Source: an uncultured Bacteroidales bacterium (GTDB lineage: Bacteria; Bacteroidota; Bacteroidia; Bacteroidales; Muribaculaceae). From it: a DNA stretch of 61,437 nucleotides. A program made the translations under genes and the position numbers. Below the pieces are notes generated by a model. It was not told where the DNA came from, made no database searches, and saw only the letters and a list, made by a program, of their open reading frames with translations. Shown here one piece after another: positions 27,054 to 35,366 of this stretch (its first letter is position 1; each line of letters starts with the position of its first letter). Location: assembly GCA_902772455.1 (NCBI GenBank), contig CACYAW010000033.1, positions 1 to 61,437 of the forward strand. Reading direction: 5' to 3'.

Positions 27054-28142
27054 ATGGCAAAATTCTTTATAGTGGCACTGACCGTGATGCTGGTCATGCA
27101 GGGATTCGTATCGTGGCACGTGTGGCGCGTGCTGCCTTTCTCAACGCCCGTCAAGGTTATCATTCTCCTGCTCATGCTGCTGGCACTGGCCTGCATGGTG
27201 CTGCAGTTCAAGAGTGACAGCGTGCCGTTGCCAGTGGCCACGGCAATGTATGAGATAGGCAACTCATGGCTGGTCATCATGTTCTACCTGCTCATGGCGT
27301 TCCTCGTGCTCGACATCGGGCGGCTGGTGCATCTGGTGCCCGCCACATGGCTGAAGGGCAATGCCATCACCTCGCTTGTGATGACGGGTGTGATGCTGGT
27401 GACCTTCATCGGCGGCAACATCCATTACCACAACAAACAACGGCAGGAGATCAACCTCACTACCGACAAACACCTTGAGCAACCACTCAAAATCGTCATG
27501 TTGAGCGACCTCCATGCCGGATTCCACAACCGCCGGGCCGAGGTGGGCCGCTGGGTGAACTTGATCAACGCCGAGAAAGCGGACCTTATCCTTATTGCCG
27601 GCGACATCATTGACGGCAACGTGCGTCCCCTGCTGGAACAGGGCACCGTCGAGGAACTGCAGCGCCTGAACGCTCCCACCCTAGCCTGCCTGGGTAATCA
27701 TGAATACATTACCGGCATTGATAAAGCGCTGGACCTGTTGGACAAAACAGGTATCCGTATCCTGCGTGACGAGAGCATCAACGTTGGCAACGTGACCATC
27801 GTGGGGCGCGATGACCGCAGTAACCGCAGGCGCAAGAGCGTGGAGCAACTGATGCAAGGCGTCACACGCGGCGACTACATCATCCTGCTTGACCACCAGC
27901 CGTTTAACCTTGAGGAGGCCGAGCAGAACGGCGTGGACCTGCAGCTGAGCGGCCACACCCACCGCGGCCAGGTTTGGCCGCTGAACTGGGTGACCAAGAA
28001 GATGTATGAGTGTGATTACGGCCAGTGGCGCAAGGGCAAGACCGACTACTATGTGAGCTCGGGGATGGGCATCTGGGGCGGCAAGTTCCGCATCGGCACC
28101 GACTCGGAGTATGCTGTCATCACCATCACGCCTAACAAGTGA
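27054..28142 (+). CDS. Membrane-anchored metallophosphoesterase
   Basis: The 362-aa protein has four or so N-terminal transmembrane helices (residues ~1-130) followed by a calcineurin-type phosphoesterase domain. Metal-binding motifs are seen in order: MLSDLHAGFH (~149), IAGDIIDG (~181), LGNHEYITG (~212) and SGHTHRGQVWP (~305). This is the YkuE/YaeI-like layout of periplasmic or membrane phosphoesterases. The substrate is unknown. Confidence 0.88.
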   Translation: MAKFFIVALTVMLVMQGFVSWHVWRVLPFSTPVKVIILLLMLLALACMVLQFKSDSVPLPVATAMYEIGNSWLVIMFYLLMAFLVLDIGRLVHLVPATWLKGNAITSLVMTGVMLVTFIGGNIHYHNKQRQEINLTTDKHLEQPLKIVMLSDLHAGFHNRRAEVGRWVNLINAEKADLILIAGDIIDGNVRPLLEQGTVEELQRLNAPTLACLGNHEYITGIDKALDLLDKTGIRILRDESINVGNVTIVGRDDRSNRRRKSVEQLMQGVTRGDYIILLDHQPFNLEEAEQNGVDLQLSGHTHRGQVWPLNWVTKKMYECDYGQWRKGKTDYYVSSGMGIWGGKFRIGTDSEYAVITITPNK

Positions 28143-28200
28143 TGGAACGGAGGGGGCGAACACAGGTTACCACCGTGGCACAGTTGCCCTTAACTTGATA

Positions 28201-29070
28201 TCATTTCCATTTCTTGGGGGAGACGCCGACGGTTTCCTTAAAGTATTTGCCGAAGAAGGACTGGTTGGGGAAATGCAGTTCTTCAGCTATCTGCTGGATG
28301 GAGTAGCGGCCACTGCGCAACATCGTCTTGGCTTCCAGTATGACATAGTCCTTAATCCATTTAGACGGGTGACGCCCCGTCTTCTCATAGATGACATGGG
28401 ACATGTACTTGAGCGAGAGGCCTAACTGGTCGGCATAGAAGCCCAGCTCACGGTGCTCACGGTAATTCTCCTGCACGCATTTCAAGAAACGGGAGACGAT
28501 CTCGTCGGCGCGAGATGCCTTGACGGCGCGCTGTGAACCGTTCCCCTGCCCAATGATGCTAGCCATGAGGTTGAGGCAACCGGCTGCGCTTTCATCCCTG
28601 TTAGGGGCGAAAGCGCTGTCTTGCAAAATGGTCCGCATCATGTAATAAACCTGCTTGAGCATCGTCATGTGCTCGACTTGCAGCTTACACGTAAAGACCC
28701 GCAGGGCATCCTGAAAGATGGAGGACATGGCAGGCAAATGGTTGTGAGAGAACATGATGAGGATCACACGGGCGTCACCTTCCACCTCGACAGCCTCGAC
28801 AATCGCTTCCTGACCAATAAAGGCACAGCTGCCTGCGGTCACCAACGAGTCCCTGAAGTTGACATTCAACCTGACCATACCATTCTCGACAATAAGCAGA
28901 CACGACCTGGTCAACTTGACGGGGAACCTTTCCACGATGCTTTGCGCCCCTGTCATCGACAACGGGAATGACAGCGTGTCCATCATCAACATTTTATCGG
29001 CCAAGGTGATGGTTGTCCCGTTGACGGGAAGTATCGATTCGTTTAACAGTTGCATCGTTTGCTCCTCCAT
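28201..29070 (-). CDS. AraC-family transcriptional regulator
   Basis: The 289-aa protein has an N-terminal cupin-like sensing domain (~1-150, no obvious ligand) and a C-terminal double helix-turn-helix (~190-289) with the family hallmarks YADQLGLSLKYMSHVIYEKT, GRHPSKWIKDYVILEAK and FPNQSFFGKYFKETVGVSPKKW. The neighbouring divergent gene (DUF486) is a candidate target, by position only. A TATATTTG -7 element lies 23 bp upstream. Confidence 0.9.
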   Translation of the reverse strand: MEEQTMQLLNESILPVNGTTITLADKMLMMDTLSFPLSMTGAQSIVERFPVKLTRSCLLIVENGMVRLNVNFRDSLVTAGSCAFIGQEAIVEAVEVEGDARVILIMFSHNHLPAMSSIFQDALRVFTCKLQVEHMTMLKQVYYMMRTILQDSAFAPNRDESAAGCLNLMASIIGQGNGSQRAVKASRADEIVSRFLKCVQENYREHRELGFYADQLGLSLKYMSHVIYEKTGRHPSKWIKDYVILEAKTMLRSGRYSIQQIAEELHFPNQSFFGKYFKETVGVSPKKWK

Positions 29071-29092
29071 TTACATTCAATGATTGGGAGTG

Positions 29093-29100
29093 CAAATATA
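29093..29100 (-). promoter_or_regulatory. -7 element of the AraC-family gene
   Basis: Minus-strand TATATTTG, 22 bp before the start codon. Confidence 0.6.
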
Positions 29101-29132
29101 GACAAAAAAGGTTAGAAGTCAGAATAAATTAC

Positions 29133-29140
29133 TAATTTTG
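29133..29140 (+). promoter_or_regulatory. -7 element of the DUF486 gene
   Basis: TAATTTTG, 41 bp before the start codon. It is divergent to the AraC promoter, 32 bp away. Confidence 0.6.
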
Positions 29141-29181
29141 CGCCGCAAAAACAAACAACAATCTTGAACAACTGATTAGGC

Positions 29182-29565
29182 ATGCATCACCTGCAACAAT
29201 TCTACACCATTGGGCTACTTATCGTGTCCAACATTTTTATGACATTTGCCTGGTACGGACACTTGAAACTGCAGCAGATCAAGGTCTTCAATGACAACAC
29301 ACCGCTATATGTCATCATCCTGCTGTCATGGCTGCTTGCGTTACCCGAGTATTCGTGCCAAGTTCCCGCCAACCGCATCGGATTTGAAGGCAACGGAGGC
29401 CCGTTCTCTCTCATGCAGCTCAAGGTGATTCAGGAAGTGGTCTCATTGACGGTGTTCACCGTGTTTGTCACGATATTCTTCCAGGGCGAATCGCTGCGAT
29501 GGAACCACCTGGCAGGCTTCATCTGTCTGATTATGGCAGTCTTCTTTGTCTTCCACAAGTGGTAA
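29182..29565 (+). CDS. DUF486 (DMT superfamily) membrane protein
   Basis: The 127-aa protein has four predicted transmembrane helices. The conserved pattern FMTFAWYGHLK, LLALPEYSCQVPANRIG and FSLMQLKVIQEV identifies DUF486, a small member of the drug/metabolite transporter superfamily. The transported compound is unknown. Divergent from the AraC regulator. Confidence 0.9.
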   Translation: MHHLQQFYTIGLLIVSNIFMTFAWYGHLKLQQIKVFNDNTPLYVIILLSWLLALPEYSCQVPANRIGFEGNGGPFSLMQLKVIQEVVSLTVFTVFVTIFFQGESLRWNHLAGFICLIMAVFFVFHKW

Positions 29566-29600
29566 TTCAAGTTTACAGTTTAAAGGTTAAAAGTTTAAAG
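29566..29600. repeat. Degenerate GTTTAAA-like repeat
   Basis: Spaced copies of the type AGTTTA/AGGTTAAA/AGTTTAAAG directly follow the DUF486 stop codon, resembling the other gene-end arrays in this window. Confidence 0.4.
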
Positions 29601-29615
29601 AGAGTTTTCTTTGAC

Positions 29616-30167
29616 TTAACTGAAGAGGGCGGTCACCAGGGTGATGTGCTTGGATAAGGAGCCGTCGGTGCTCCACTCAAGGTCAATGCCCAGCAGGTCG
29701 CGCGTCATGGCGACGATATCAAAGCCTACCGACTCGAGCGAATGGCGCAAGCGGTCGGGGTGACGGCAGGGCTTGCCTTCGGGGCGGGTGCAGCCCTCTG
29801 GACACAAGACACAACGAAAGGTGAAACAGCGGCTACCCGGCACATTCCGCTCCATCTCATACAATCGCGGCAGCAAGGTTTTCCACACCTCATTCATCGC
29901 CTCTCGCCCTACCCTCGCCGATTCATCGGCGGTCTTGCAAGCGGCACGCGTTTCCTCGTCAAACTCTATTGTCGTACCCATCAGTTTCACGACTTTGTAG
30001 CCGTCACTCACAGTACGCGGGTCGAAGTCAAATGGCGGGCACCCCCATGACGTGCCATAGCCGGGACATTGCAGACAATAGGCGCCGATGCGCTCCACGT
30101 CACGATAGCGGCTGATCAATTCATCGGCGGCAATGGTCACCTCTTTAGTAGTCACTGAGTAATTCAT
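29616..30167 (-). CDS. DUF2284 predicted metal-binding protein
   Basis: The 183-aa protein is cysteine-rich, with clusters YCLQCPGYGTSWGCPPFDF (~31-50) and CFTFRCVLCPEGCTRPEGKPC (split around 113-134). This spacing matches the DUF2284 family, which is thought to bind metal or iron-sulfur clusters. The function is unknown. The -7 element TAATTTTG ends only 5 nt before the start codon, so the message should be leaderless or nearly so. Confidence 0.85.
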   Translation of the reverse strand: MNYSVTTKEVTIAADELISRYRDVERIGAYCLQCPGYGTSWGCPPFDFDPRTVSDGYKVVKLMGTTIEFDEETRAACKTADESARVGREAMNEVWKTLLPRLYEMERNVPGSRCFTFRCVLCPEGCTRPEGKPCRHPDRLRHSLESVGFDIVAMTRDLLGIDLEWSTDGSLSKHITLVTALFS

Positions 30168-30172
30168 GGTTG

Positions 30173-30200
30173 CAAAATTAAGGGATAGTGATTACCTTTG
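30173..30200. promoter_or_regulatory. Back-to-back divergent promoters for the DUF2284 and HAD genes
   Basis: Minus-strand TAATTTTG (30173-30180) and plus-strand TACCTTTG (30193-30200) are 12 bp apart, inside an inverted repeat TTGCAAA...TTTGCAA. Confidence 0.65.
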
Positions 30201-30228
30201 CAAGTGATTTTTCAAAAAAAGGCACAAC

Positions 30229-30870
30229 ATGGACACTAACAACAATAAGATGCACGTCGTGTTTGACCTGGGCGGCGTTGTTTTTCGCCTTGACAAAATG
30301 ATCGCCATCCAACGGTTCAAGGAAATCGGCGTGACACGGGTCGAGGAGTTTTTGGACGATTATGCCCAAAAAGGCATTTTTGGCGATCTCGAGGCCGGAA
30401 AGCTCACTGCCGAGCAGTACCGCGACGAGTTGAGCCGCATAGTGGGCAAAACGTTGACAATGGAGCAATTGGAATATGCTTGGACCGGCTATGCTGCCGA
30501 ACTTTTTCAACGCAACTTCGATGCCCTGCGTCGCCTGCGCCGTGAGGATTTCCCCGTTGCCCTGCTATCCAACACCAATCCTTTCATGATGCGATGGGCC
30601 CGCAGCAACGAGTTTGACGGTAACGGGCACAGTTTGGATGATTACTTTGACCGTCTATACCTGAGTTACGAGATGCGCATGATGAAACCCGCCCCTGAGA
30701 TCTTCAAGGCGATGATTGAAGGAGAGCAGACTGTCCCCGAAAACATCCTGTTCATCGATGACAGCGCACGCAACTGCGAAGCAGCCGCAGCATTAGGCAT
30801 CAAGACCCTCAACCCCGACAACGGCGGCGACTGGCGCCCCGATGTCTTCTCTATTTTGGGAATCGACTAG
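30229..30870 (+). CDS. HAD-superfamily phosphatase (subfamily IA-like)
   Basis: The 213-aa protein shows the HAD motifs VVFDLGGVVF (motif I, ~9-18; the catalytic Asp is followed by LGG rather than xD), LLSNTNPFM (motif II) and ENILFIDDSARNCEAA (motif IV). A helical cap lies between motifs I and II. It resembles YihX-type sugar-phosphate phosphatases, but the substrate cannot be named. The TAG stop lies inside the first unit of a 9-bp tandem array. Confidence 0.85.
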   Translation: MDTNNNKMHVVFDLGGVVFRLDKMIAIQRFKEIGVTRVEEFLDDYAQKGIFGDLEAGKLTAEQYRDELSRIVGKTLTMEQLEYAWTGYAAELFQRNFDALRRLRREDFPVALLSNTNPFMMRWARSNEFDGNGHSLDDYFDRLYLSYEMRMMKPAPEIFKAMIEGEQTVPENILFIDDSARNCEAAAALGIKTLNPDNGGDWRPDVFSILGID

Positions 30871-30938
30871 ATGCCCTAGATGCTCTAGATAATCTAGATA
30901 ATCTAGATGGTCTAGATGGTCTAGAAATCCTAGATATC
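30867..30938. repeat. 9-bp tandem array CTAGATnnT (8 units)
   Basis: Eight head-to-tail units: CTAGATGCC, CTAGATGCT, CTAGATAAT twice, CTAGATGGT twice, CTAGAAATC and CTAGATATC. The first unit contains the stop codon of the HAD gene. Units 2-3 also occur at 11198-11215. Confidence 0.9.
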
Positions 30939-30947
30939 CTATAAACT

Positions 30948-30979
30948 AACAGGGTGGTCCTGATTGGGACCACCCTGTT
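30948..30979. terminator. Bidirectional terminator between HAD and S9 peptidase genes
   Basis: Perfect 13-bp stem AACAGGGTGGTCC/GGACCACCCTGTT with a 6-nt loop, between convergent genes. Confidence 0.8.
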
Positions 30980-31002
30980 TCATATTGAATTGGAACTATT
31001 TA

Positions 31003-33210
31003 TCAGTTCTTTTTCTCCACGACTGCGGGAGCGGGATTGGCGGCAGCCTTGGCTGCGGCGATAGAGTCTTGCTCGGCCTTGTACTGCTTAGCGGCCTCGC
31101 TACCGGGTTTCAGCCAGGTGTCTAACCAGCGGAAGAACTCACGCTGCCACATGATGCTGTTCTGCGGCTTGAGGATCCAGTGATTCTCGTCGGGGAAGAG
31201 CAGCAGACGTGCAGGCAGGCCCTTGATCTTGGCGGCATTGAATGCCTGGCAAGCCTGAGTGAAGACGATGCGATAATCGAGTTCACCAGCGGTGCACATG
31301 ATGGGAGTATCCCAATTCTGGACGTAGTTCTTGGGGTTAGCCTGAGAATAAGTGCGCTGTGCGACAGCATTGCTCTTATCCCAATACGGGCCACCCAGAT
31401 CCCACTGCACGAACCACATTTCCTCAGTCTCGAGGTACTGTGCCTCAAGGTTGAAGATTCCGGCATGAGCCAGGAAGCAAGCGAAGCGCTTGTTGTGGTT
31501 ACCAGCCAGGAAGTAAACCGAATAGCCACCATAGCTAGCACCCACGGCACCGATGTGGTCACCATCGATGTAGGGCTCCTTCTTCATATAATCGACTGCT
31601 GCCAGGTAGTCACGCATGTTCTGGCCGCCGTAATCGCCACTGATCTGGGCGTTCCACTCGGTGCCGAAGCCAGGCAGACCGCGGCGGTTGGGCAGGATAA
31701 CGATGTAGCCGTTGCTGGCCATGATGCGCATGTTCCAGCGGTAGCTCCAGAACTGGCTGACGGGAGATTGAGGTCCGCCCTCGCAGAAGAGGATGGCGGG
31801 ATACTTCTTGTTGGGGTCGAAGTTAGGCGGATAGCATACCCAAGTGGTCATCAACTTGCCGTCGGTGGTGGGCACCATGCGTTTCTCGATGCCGATGGGA
31901 TCCACCTGAGCGAGCATCTCGTCGTTGACATGGGTGAGCTGGACGGGCTCCTTGCCCATCTGCAGGCTAAAGATCTCATTAGGAGTCTGATAGCTCTGAC
32001 TGCAAGCAATCACGGTCTCATTGTTGGCGAAAGACATGCTGTTGAAGTCACACACGCCCATGGCGATGGTGTCCACCTTTTGGGTAGCGACATCCATGCG
32101 GAAGATGGGTTGCGTGCCCTGGAACGGGCAGATGAAATAGATTGCCTTCTCGTCGGGTGACCAGGCGATGTCATCCACGCTGTAGTCCCAATTCTCGGTC
32201 AAATCCTTCTTGTTGCCAGCAGCATCCATGAAGAATATGCGGTTCTTGTCGGCCTCATAGCCGTCGTGTTCCATCGAGAGCCAAGCCATCTCACCCTTGC
32301 TGTTGATGATGGGATAGGTGTCATAGCCCATCATGCCCTGGGTCAGGTTCTCGGTCTTGCCGGTCTCGAGGTCATACTTGTACAGGTCGCTGTTGGTCGA
32401 GAAAGCATAGTCCTTGCCCGTCTTCTTGCGGCAGACGTAAACGAGCGACTTGCTGTCAGGTGTCCAAGCCAGTGACTCGATGCCACCCCAAGGCTTCATG
32501 GGCGACTCATAGGGCTCGCCTTCAAGGACGTCCTTCACATTACCCGCCTTGCTACCGTCAAAGTCGGCGACAAAGGGATGAGGAATGGTCGTTACCCACT
32601 CGTCCCAGTGCTTGTACATCATGTCATCAAAGAGCTTGCCCGAGGTCTTGTCCAGGTCGGGATAGACGTCTTGAGCCGTCTTTCCATATTTCACCTGAGA
32701 AATCATGACCACACGTTTCTCGTCGGGCGAGAAGACGAAGCCCTCGATGCCTTCCTCGATATTGCTCACGCAGCTGCGGCCACCGCCATCGGCGTTCATT
32801 GTCCACAACTGGGGCACAGCTGCCTCACCGTCCTCGGTATAGATAAAGGCGATTTTCTTGCCACCGTCAATCCACACGTAATTGCTCTCGCTACGCGGAG
32901 TGTTGGTGATTTGGTGGGCGTTCTTGCCGTCGATGTCCATGACCCACAAGTCACAGTTGCCCTTGTTGGCAGCGATGTCATAATAGGTGACACCATAAAG
33001 GATTTTCTTGCCGTCGGGCGAAACCTGCGGACCGCCCACGCGTCCCAACTGATTGAGGAACTCGGGAGTAAACTCTTTCTTCTCCATCTTAGCCGTGGAT
33101 TTCCCGGCCGCGGGGTCCTGGCCTGCGGTCGTTTCCTGCTTGGAGCAGGTCGAAGAACTCAGCAGGGCCAATGCCGCAACCGACATTGCTGTTAACTTTG
33201 CTAATTTCAT
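31003..33210 (-). CDS. S9-family (prolyl oligopeptidase/acylaminoacyl-peptidase type) secreted serine peptidase
   Basis: The 735-aa protein begins with a lipoprotein-like signal (LALLSSSTCSKQE; the Cys at ~23 is a possible lipidation site). Residues ~45-470 form a WD40-like beta-propeller with SPDEKR/SPDGKK/TPDSKS blades. The alpha/beta-hydrolase domain follows with the nucleophile motif GAVGASYGGYS near residue 560 and the histidine in LFPDENHWIL near 690. It cleaves short peptides in the periplasm or at the cell surface. It is convergent with the HAD gene and has a TAAATTTG promoter 60 bp upstream. Confidence 0.92.
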   Translation of the reverse strand: MKLAKLTAMSVAALALLSSSTCSKQETTAGQDPAAGKSTAKMEKKEFTPEFLNQLGRVGGPQVSPDGKKILYGVTYYDIAANKGNCDLWVMDIDGKNAHQITNTPRSESNYVWIDGGKKIAFIYTEDGEAAVPQLWTMNADGGGRSCVSNIEEGIEGFVFSPDEKRVVMISQVKYGKTAQDVYPDLDKTSGKLFDDMMYKHWDEWVTTIPHPFVADFDGSKAGNVKDVLEGEPYESPMKPWGGIESLAWTPDSKSLVYVCRKKTGKDYAFSTNSDLYKYDLETGKTENLTQGMMGYDTYPIINSKGEMAWLSMEHDGYEADKNRIFFMDAAGNKKDLTENWDYSVDDIAWSPDEKAIYFICPFQGTQPIFRMDVATQKVDTIAMGVCDFNSMSFANNETVIACSQSYQTPNEIFSLQMGKEPVQLTHVNDEMLAQVDPIGIEKRMVPTTDGKLMTTWVCYPPNFDPNKKYPAILFCEGGPQSPVSQFWSYRWNMRIMASNGYIVILPNRRGLPGFGTEWNAQISGDYGGQNMRDYLAAVDYMKKEPYIDGDHIGAVGASYGGYSVYFLAGNHNKRFACFLAHAGIFNLEAQYLETEEMWFVQWDLGGPYWDKSNAVAQRTYSQANPKNYVQNWDTPIMCTAGELDYRIVFTQACQAFNAAKIKGLPARLLLFPDENHWILKPQNSIMWQREFFRWLDTWLKPGSEAAKQYKAEQDSIAAAKAAANPAPAVVEKKN

Positions 33211-33269
33211 ACAATTAATTAGGTTAATGTTGTTATAGTGTTAAATTGGTTTCCTGACTTTTCAATCTG

Positions 33270-33277
33270 CAAATTTA
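33270..33277 (-). promoter_or_regulatory. -7 element of the S9 peptidase gene
   Basis: Minus-strand TAAATTTG, 60 bp before the start codon. Confidence 0.6.
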
Positions 33278-33373
33278 TGACTTTTCCACGTGCGGTGCAA
33301 TATTTCGCCGAAAGTTTTTTACAATCGGCTTTTCTACCTGGTGAAAAGTTGATGCCAATTGGATGAAATGTTG

Positions 33374-33381
33374 TATCTTTG
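33374..33381 (+). promoter_or_regulatory. -7 element of the B3/B4-Sua5 unit
   Basis: TATCTTTG, 30 bp before the start codon at 33412. Confidence 0.6.
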
Positions 33382-33411
33382 CACCGTTTTTAAAAGGCAC
33401 TGACGATAGCA

Positions 33412-34092
33412 ATGATTCACATCAATATAGACCCGCGGATAGTAGAGGCATGTCCCGACACGCGCATCGGGCTCATCCGCGCCACTGTGGTCAACGAACC
33501 CACGTGCGATGAGTTGTGGGCCGAGATTGAAACCGCCGCACAGGAAATCCGTAATCGATATGAGTTGCTGGCTATTAACCAGCGCCCCAGCATTGCGGCA
33601 ACCCGCCGTCTGTACAAGGCGTTGGGCAAGGATCCCAGCCGCTACCGCGTGGCGAGCGAGGCACTGTGCCGCCGCATCATCCGCGGATTGGGCATCTACC
33701 GCTTGACAACGCTCATCGACGTGGTGAATCTGGTGTCGATCAAGAGCGGCTATCCCATCAGCGGGCTGGACGGTGACCGCATTGTGGGCGACACGCTGAC
33801 AATGGGCGTGGGCACCGCCGACGATGTCTATAACGGCATTGGGCGCGGACTGCTCAACATCGAGGGCATGCCCGTTTACCGTGATGCCGCAGGCCCCATC
33901 GCCACCCCCACAAGCGACGAGGAGCGCACCAAGTTCACCGAGGACACGGTCACCGCTCAAATCAACATCAATGCCTTTGCGCCCGAGATGCCCCTTGAAG
34001 AGGCTGTGGAATGGACGGCGGCACTGCTCAAGCAGTATGCCCATGCCACCCAAGTGGAGACCGCGATATACACACCCGCATTGAATGACTAA
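33412..34092 (+). CDS. B3/B4 tRNA-binding-domain protein
   Basis: The 226-aa protein is a standalone B3/B4 domain like that in the phenylalanyl-tRNA synthetase beta chain, with the marks NQRPSIAATRRLYKALGKDP, RIIRGLGIYRLTTLIDVVNL and KSGYPISGLDGDRI. Freestanding copies may act in tRNA quality control, but this is not established for this clade. It starts a short run with a Sua5-type gene 15 bp away. Confidence 0.85.
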   Translation: MIHINIDPRIVEACPDTRIGLIRATVVNEPTCDELWAEIETAAQEIRNRYELLAINQRPSIAATRRLYKALGKDPSRYRVASEALCRRIIRGLGIYRLTTLIDVVNLVSIKSGYPISGLDGDRIVGDTLTMGVGTADDVYNGIGRGLLNIEGMPVYRDAAGPIATPTSDEERTKFTEDTVTAQININAFAPEMPLEEAVEWTAALLKQYAHATQVETAIYTPALND

Positions 34093-34107
34093 AAACAGAA
34101 ACAAGAT

Positions 34108-34713
34108 ATGGAAATACTGGAAATTTTAGAAAAAAACGTTAACCAGCGCTACATCGATCAGGTAGTAGAGACCCTCAAAGACGGTGGACTCATCATCTAC
34201 CCTACCGATACGGTGTACGCTCTGGGTTGTGACGCGCTCAACAACCAAGCCATCGAGCGAATCTGCTCCATCAAGGAGATGAAGTCGGCCAAGACCAACC
34301 TGTCCATCATCTGTGACGACATCTCGCAGGTGGCACAGTATGCCAAGTTTGACAACACGCAATTCAGGCTGATGAAGTCTAACCTGCCCGGTCCGTTCAC
34401 CTTCATCCTGCCTGCATTGTCCAAACTGCCCAAAGCCTTCAAGGGTCGCCGCACCGTGGGCATCCGCATTCCCGACAACGAAGTCGCCCTGGCCATCGTA
34501 CGCACACTGGGTGGTCCCATCCTGACAACCTCTGTTCCAGGCGATGATGAAGACTACCGCTGCGAGCCCGGCCTGATGGCCGAAGCGTTCGGGTCACGAG
34601 TGGACATCATCATTGACTCGGGCCGGGGCCAATTGTTGCCCTCAACCATCGTGGACTGCACGGGTGACGAGCCCAAAATCACGCGACTGGGAAAAGGGAA
34701 ACTTGTGAGTTAA
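34108..34713 (+). CDS. Sua5/YciO/YrdC-family protein (threonylcarbamoyl-AMP synthase-like)
   Basis: The 201-aa protein has the dsRNA/nucleotide-binding YrdC fold: IYPTDTVYALGCDALN (~31-46), the KEMKSAKTNLSIIC segment, LPGPFTFIL (~92) and STIVDCTGDEP near the C terminus. It is closer in pattern to the YciO branch than to full-length Sua5. The TsaC-type role in the tRNA t6A modification is therefore likely but not certain. Confidence 0.85.
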   Translation: MEILEILEKNVNQRYIDQVVETLKDGGLIIYPTDTVYALGCDALNNQAIERICSIKEMKSAKTNLSIICDDISQVAQYAKFDNTQFRLMKSNLPGPFTFILPALSKLPKAFKGRRTVGIRIPDNEVALAIVRTLGGPILTTSVPGDDEDYRCEPGLMAEAFGSRVDIIIDSGRGQLLPSTIVDCTGDEPKITRLGKGKLVS

Positions 34714-34746
34714 TCAGGATTCATGAATTCAAGTATCGAGATTTAT

Positions 34747-35220
34747 ATGAAAAAGATATTATTTTGCCTAACGGCACTGGTTGTGCTTGCGGCTTGTAAC
34801 AATAAGAGCCAGCAAAACGATGGCAGCAATGCTGCCGCAGATGAGAATGTGACCGAACAGGTCGAAACGCCTGCTACCGTTTCTCCCGACGAGAGTCAGG
34901 ACGGATGGGGCAAACAGAGCACTATCATGAGCGACAAGCCTATGGTGGTGGACTTCTTTGCCACCTGGTGCGGCCCGTGCAAAGAATTGGAGCCTATCCT
35001 TGAGGAGATCGAGAAAAAGCACCAGGGCGAAGTCATTTTCCAGCGCATTGATATTGACCAAGCGCCCGAATTAGCCGAGGAGTTCCGCATCGAGGCCATC
35101 CCCATGCTGATGTTCATCACCCCCAGTGGCGAATACCAGACTATCGTGGGCGTGCAAGAGCCCGAAGTCATCGAGGCCAAAATCACCGAATTGCTTAAGC
35201 ACAGCACCAAGTCGTCGTGA
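34747..35220 (+). CDS. Thioredoxin-fold lipoprotein
   Basis: From ATG 34747 the protein is 157 aa: a lipoprotein signal peptide with lipobox VLAAC (Cys ~17), an acidic low-complexity linker (~18-55), then a thioredoxin domain with WCGPCK near residue 75 and a cis-Pro region IEAIPMLMFIT. An in-frame upstream ATG (34723) adds 8 residues before the typical MKK start and was not chosen. It probably acts as a periplasmic disulfide reductase or thiol chaperone. Confidence 0.85.
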   Translation: MKKILFCLTALVVLAACNNKSQQNDGSNAAADENVTEQVETPATVSPDESQDGWGKQSTIMSDKPMVVDFFATWCGPCKELEPILEEIEKKHQGEVIFQRIDIDQAPELAEEFRIEAIPMLMFITPSGEYQTIVGVQEPEVIEAKITELLKHSTKSS

Positions 35221-35290
35221 TCAATCAGGGTAAAAAGGACACAATATTGTTCTTTTTCGCCAATCATGACCGATTGATTAGGCTATAAAG

Positions 35291-35321
35291 TTGTGATATT
35301 GAGATTTTTTTGCGAACTTTG
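35291..35321 (+). promoter_or_regulatory. Putative promoter of the lpx operon
   Basis: TTG at 35291-35293 and GAACTTTG at 35314-35321 with 20-bp spacing. The -7 element is a poor match (GA instead of TA). Confidence 0.4.
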
Positions 35322-35366
35322 CAGCCGTTTTTAACAATAGCAGTTTAGTCAATATATAACTACATC

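Noticed and set aside
30867-30938. CRISPR array
   Set aside because: The repeats are contiguous 9-mers with no spacers and no cas genes are nearby.
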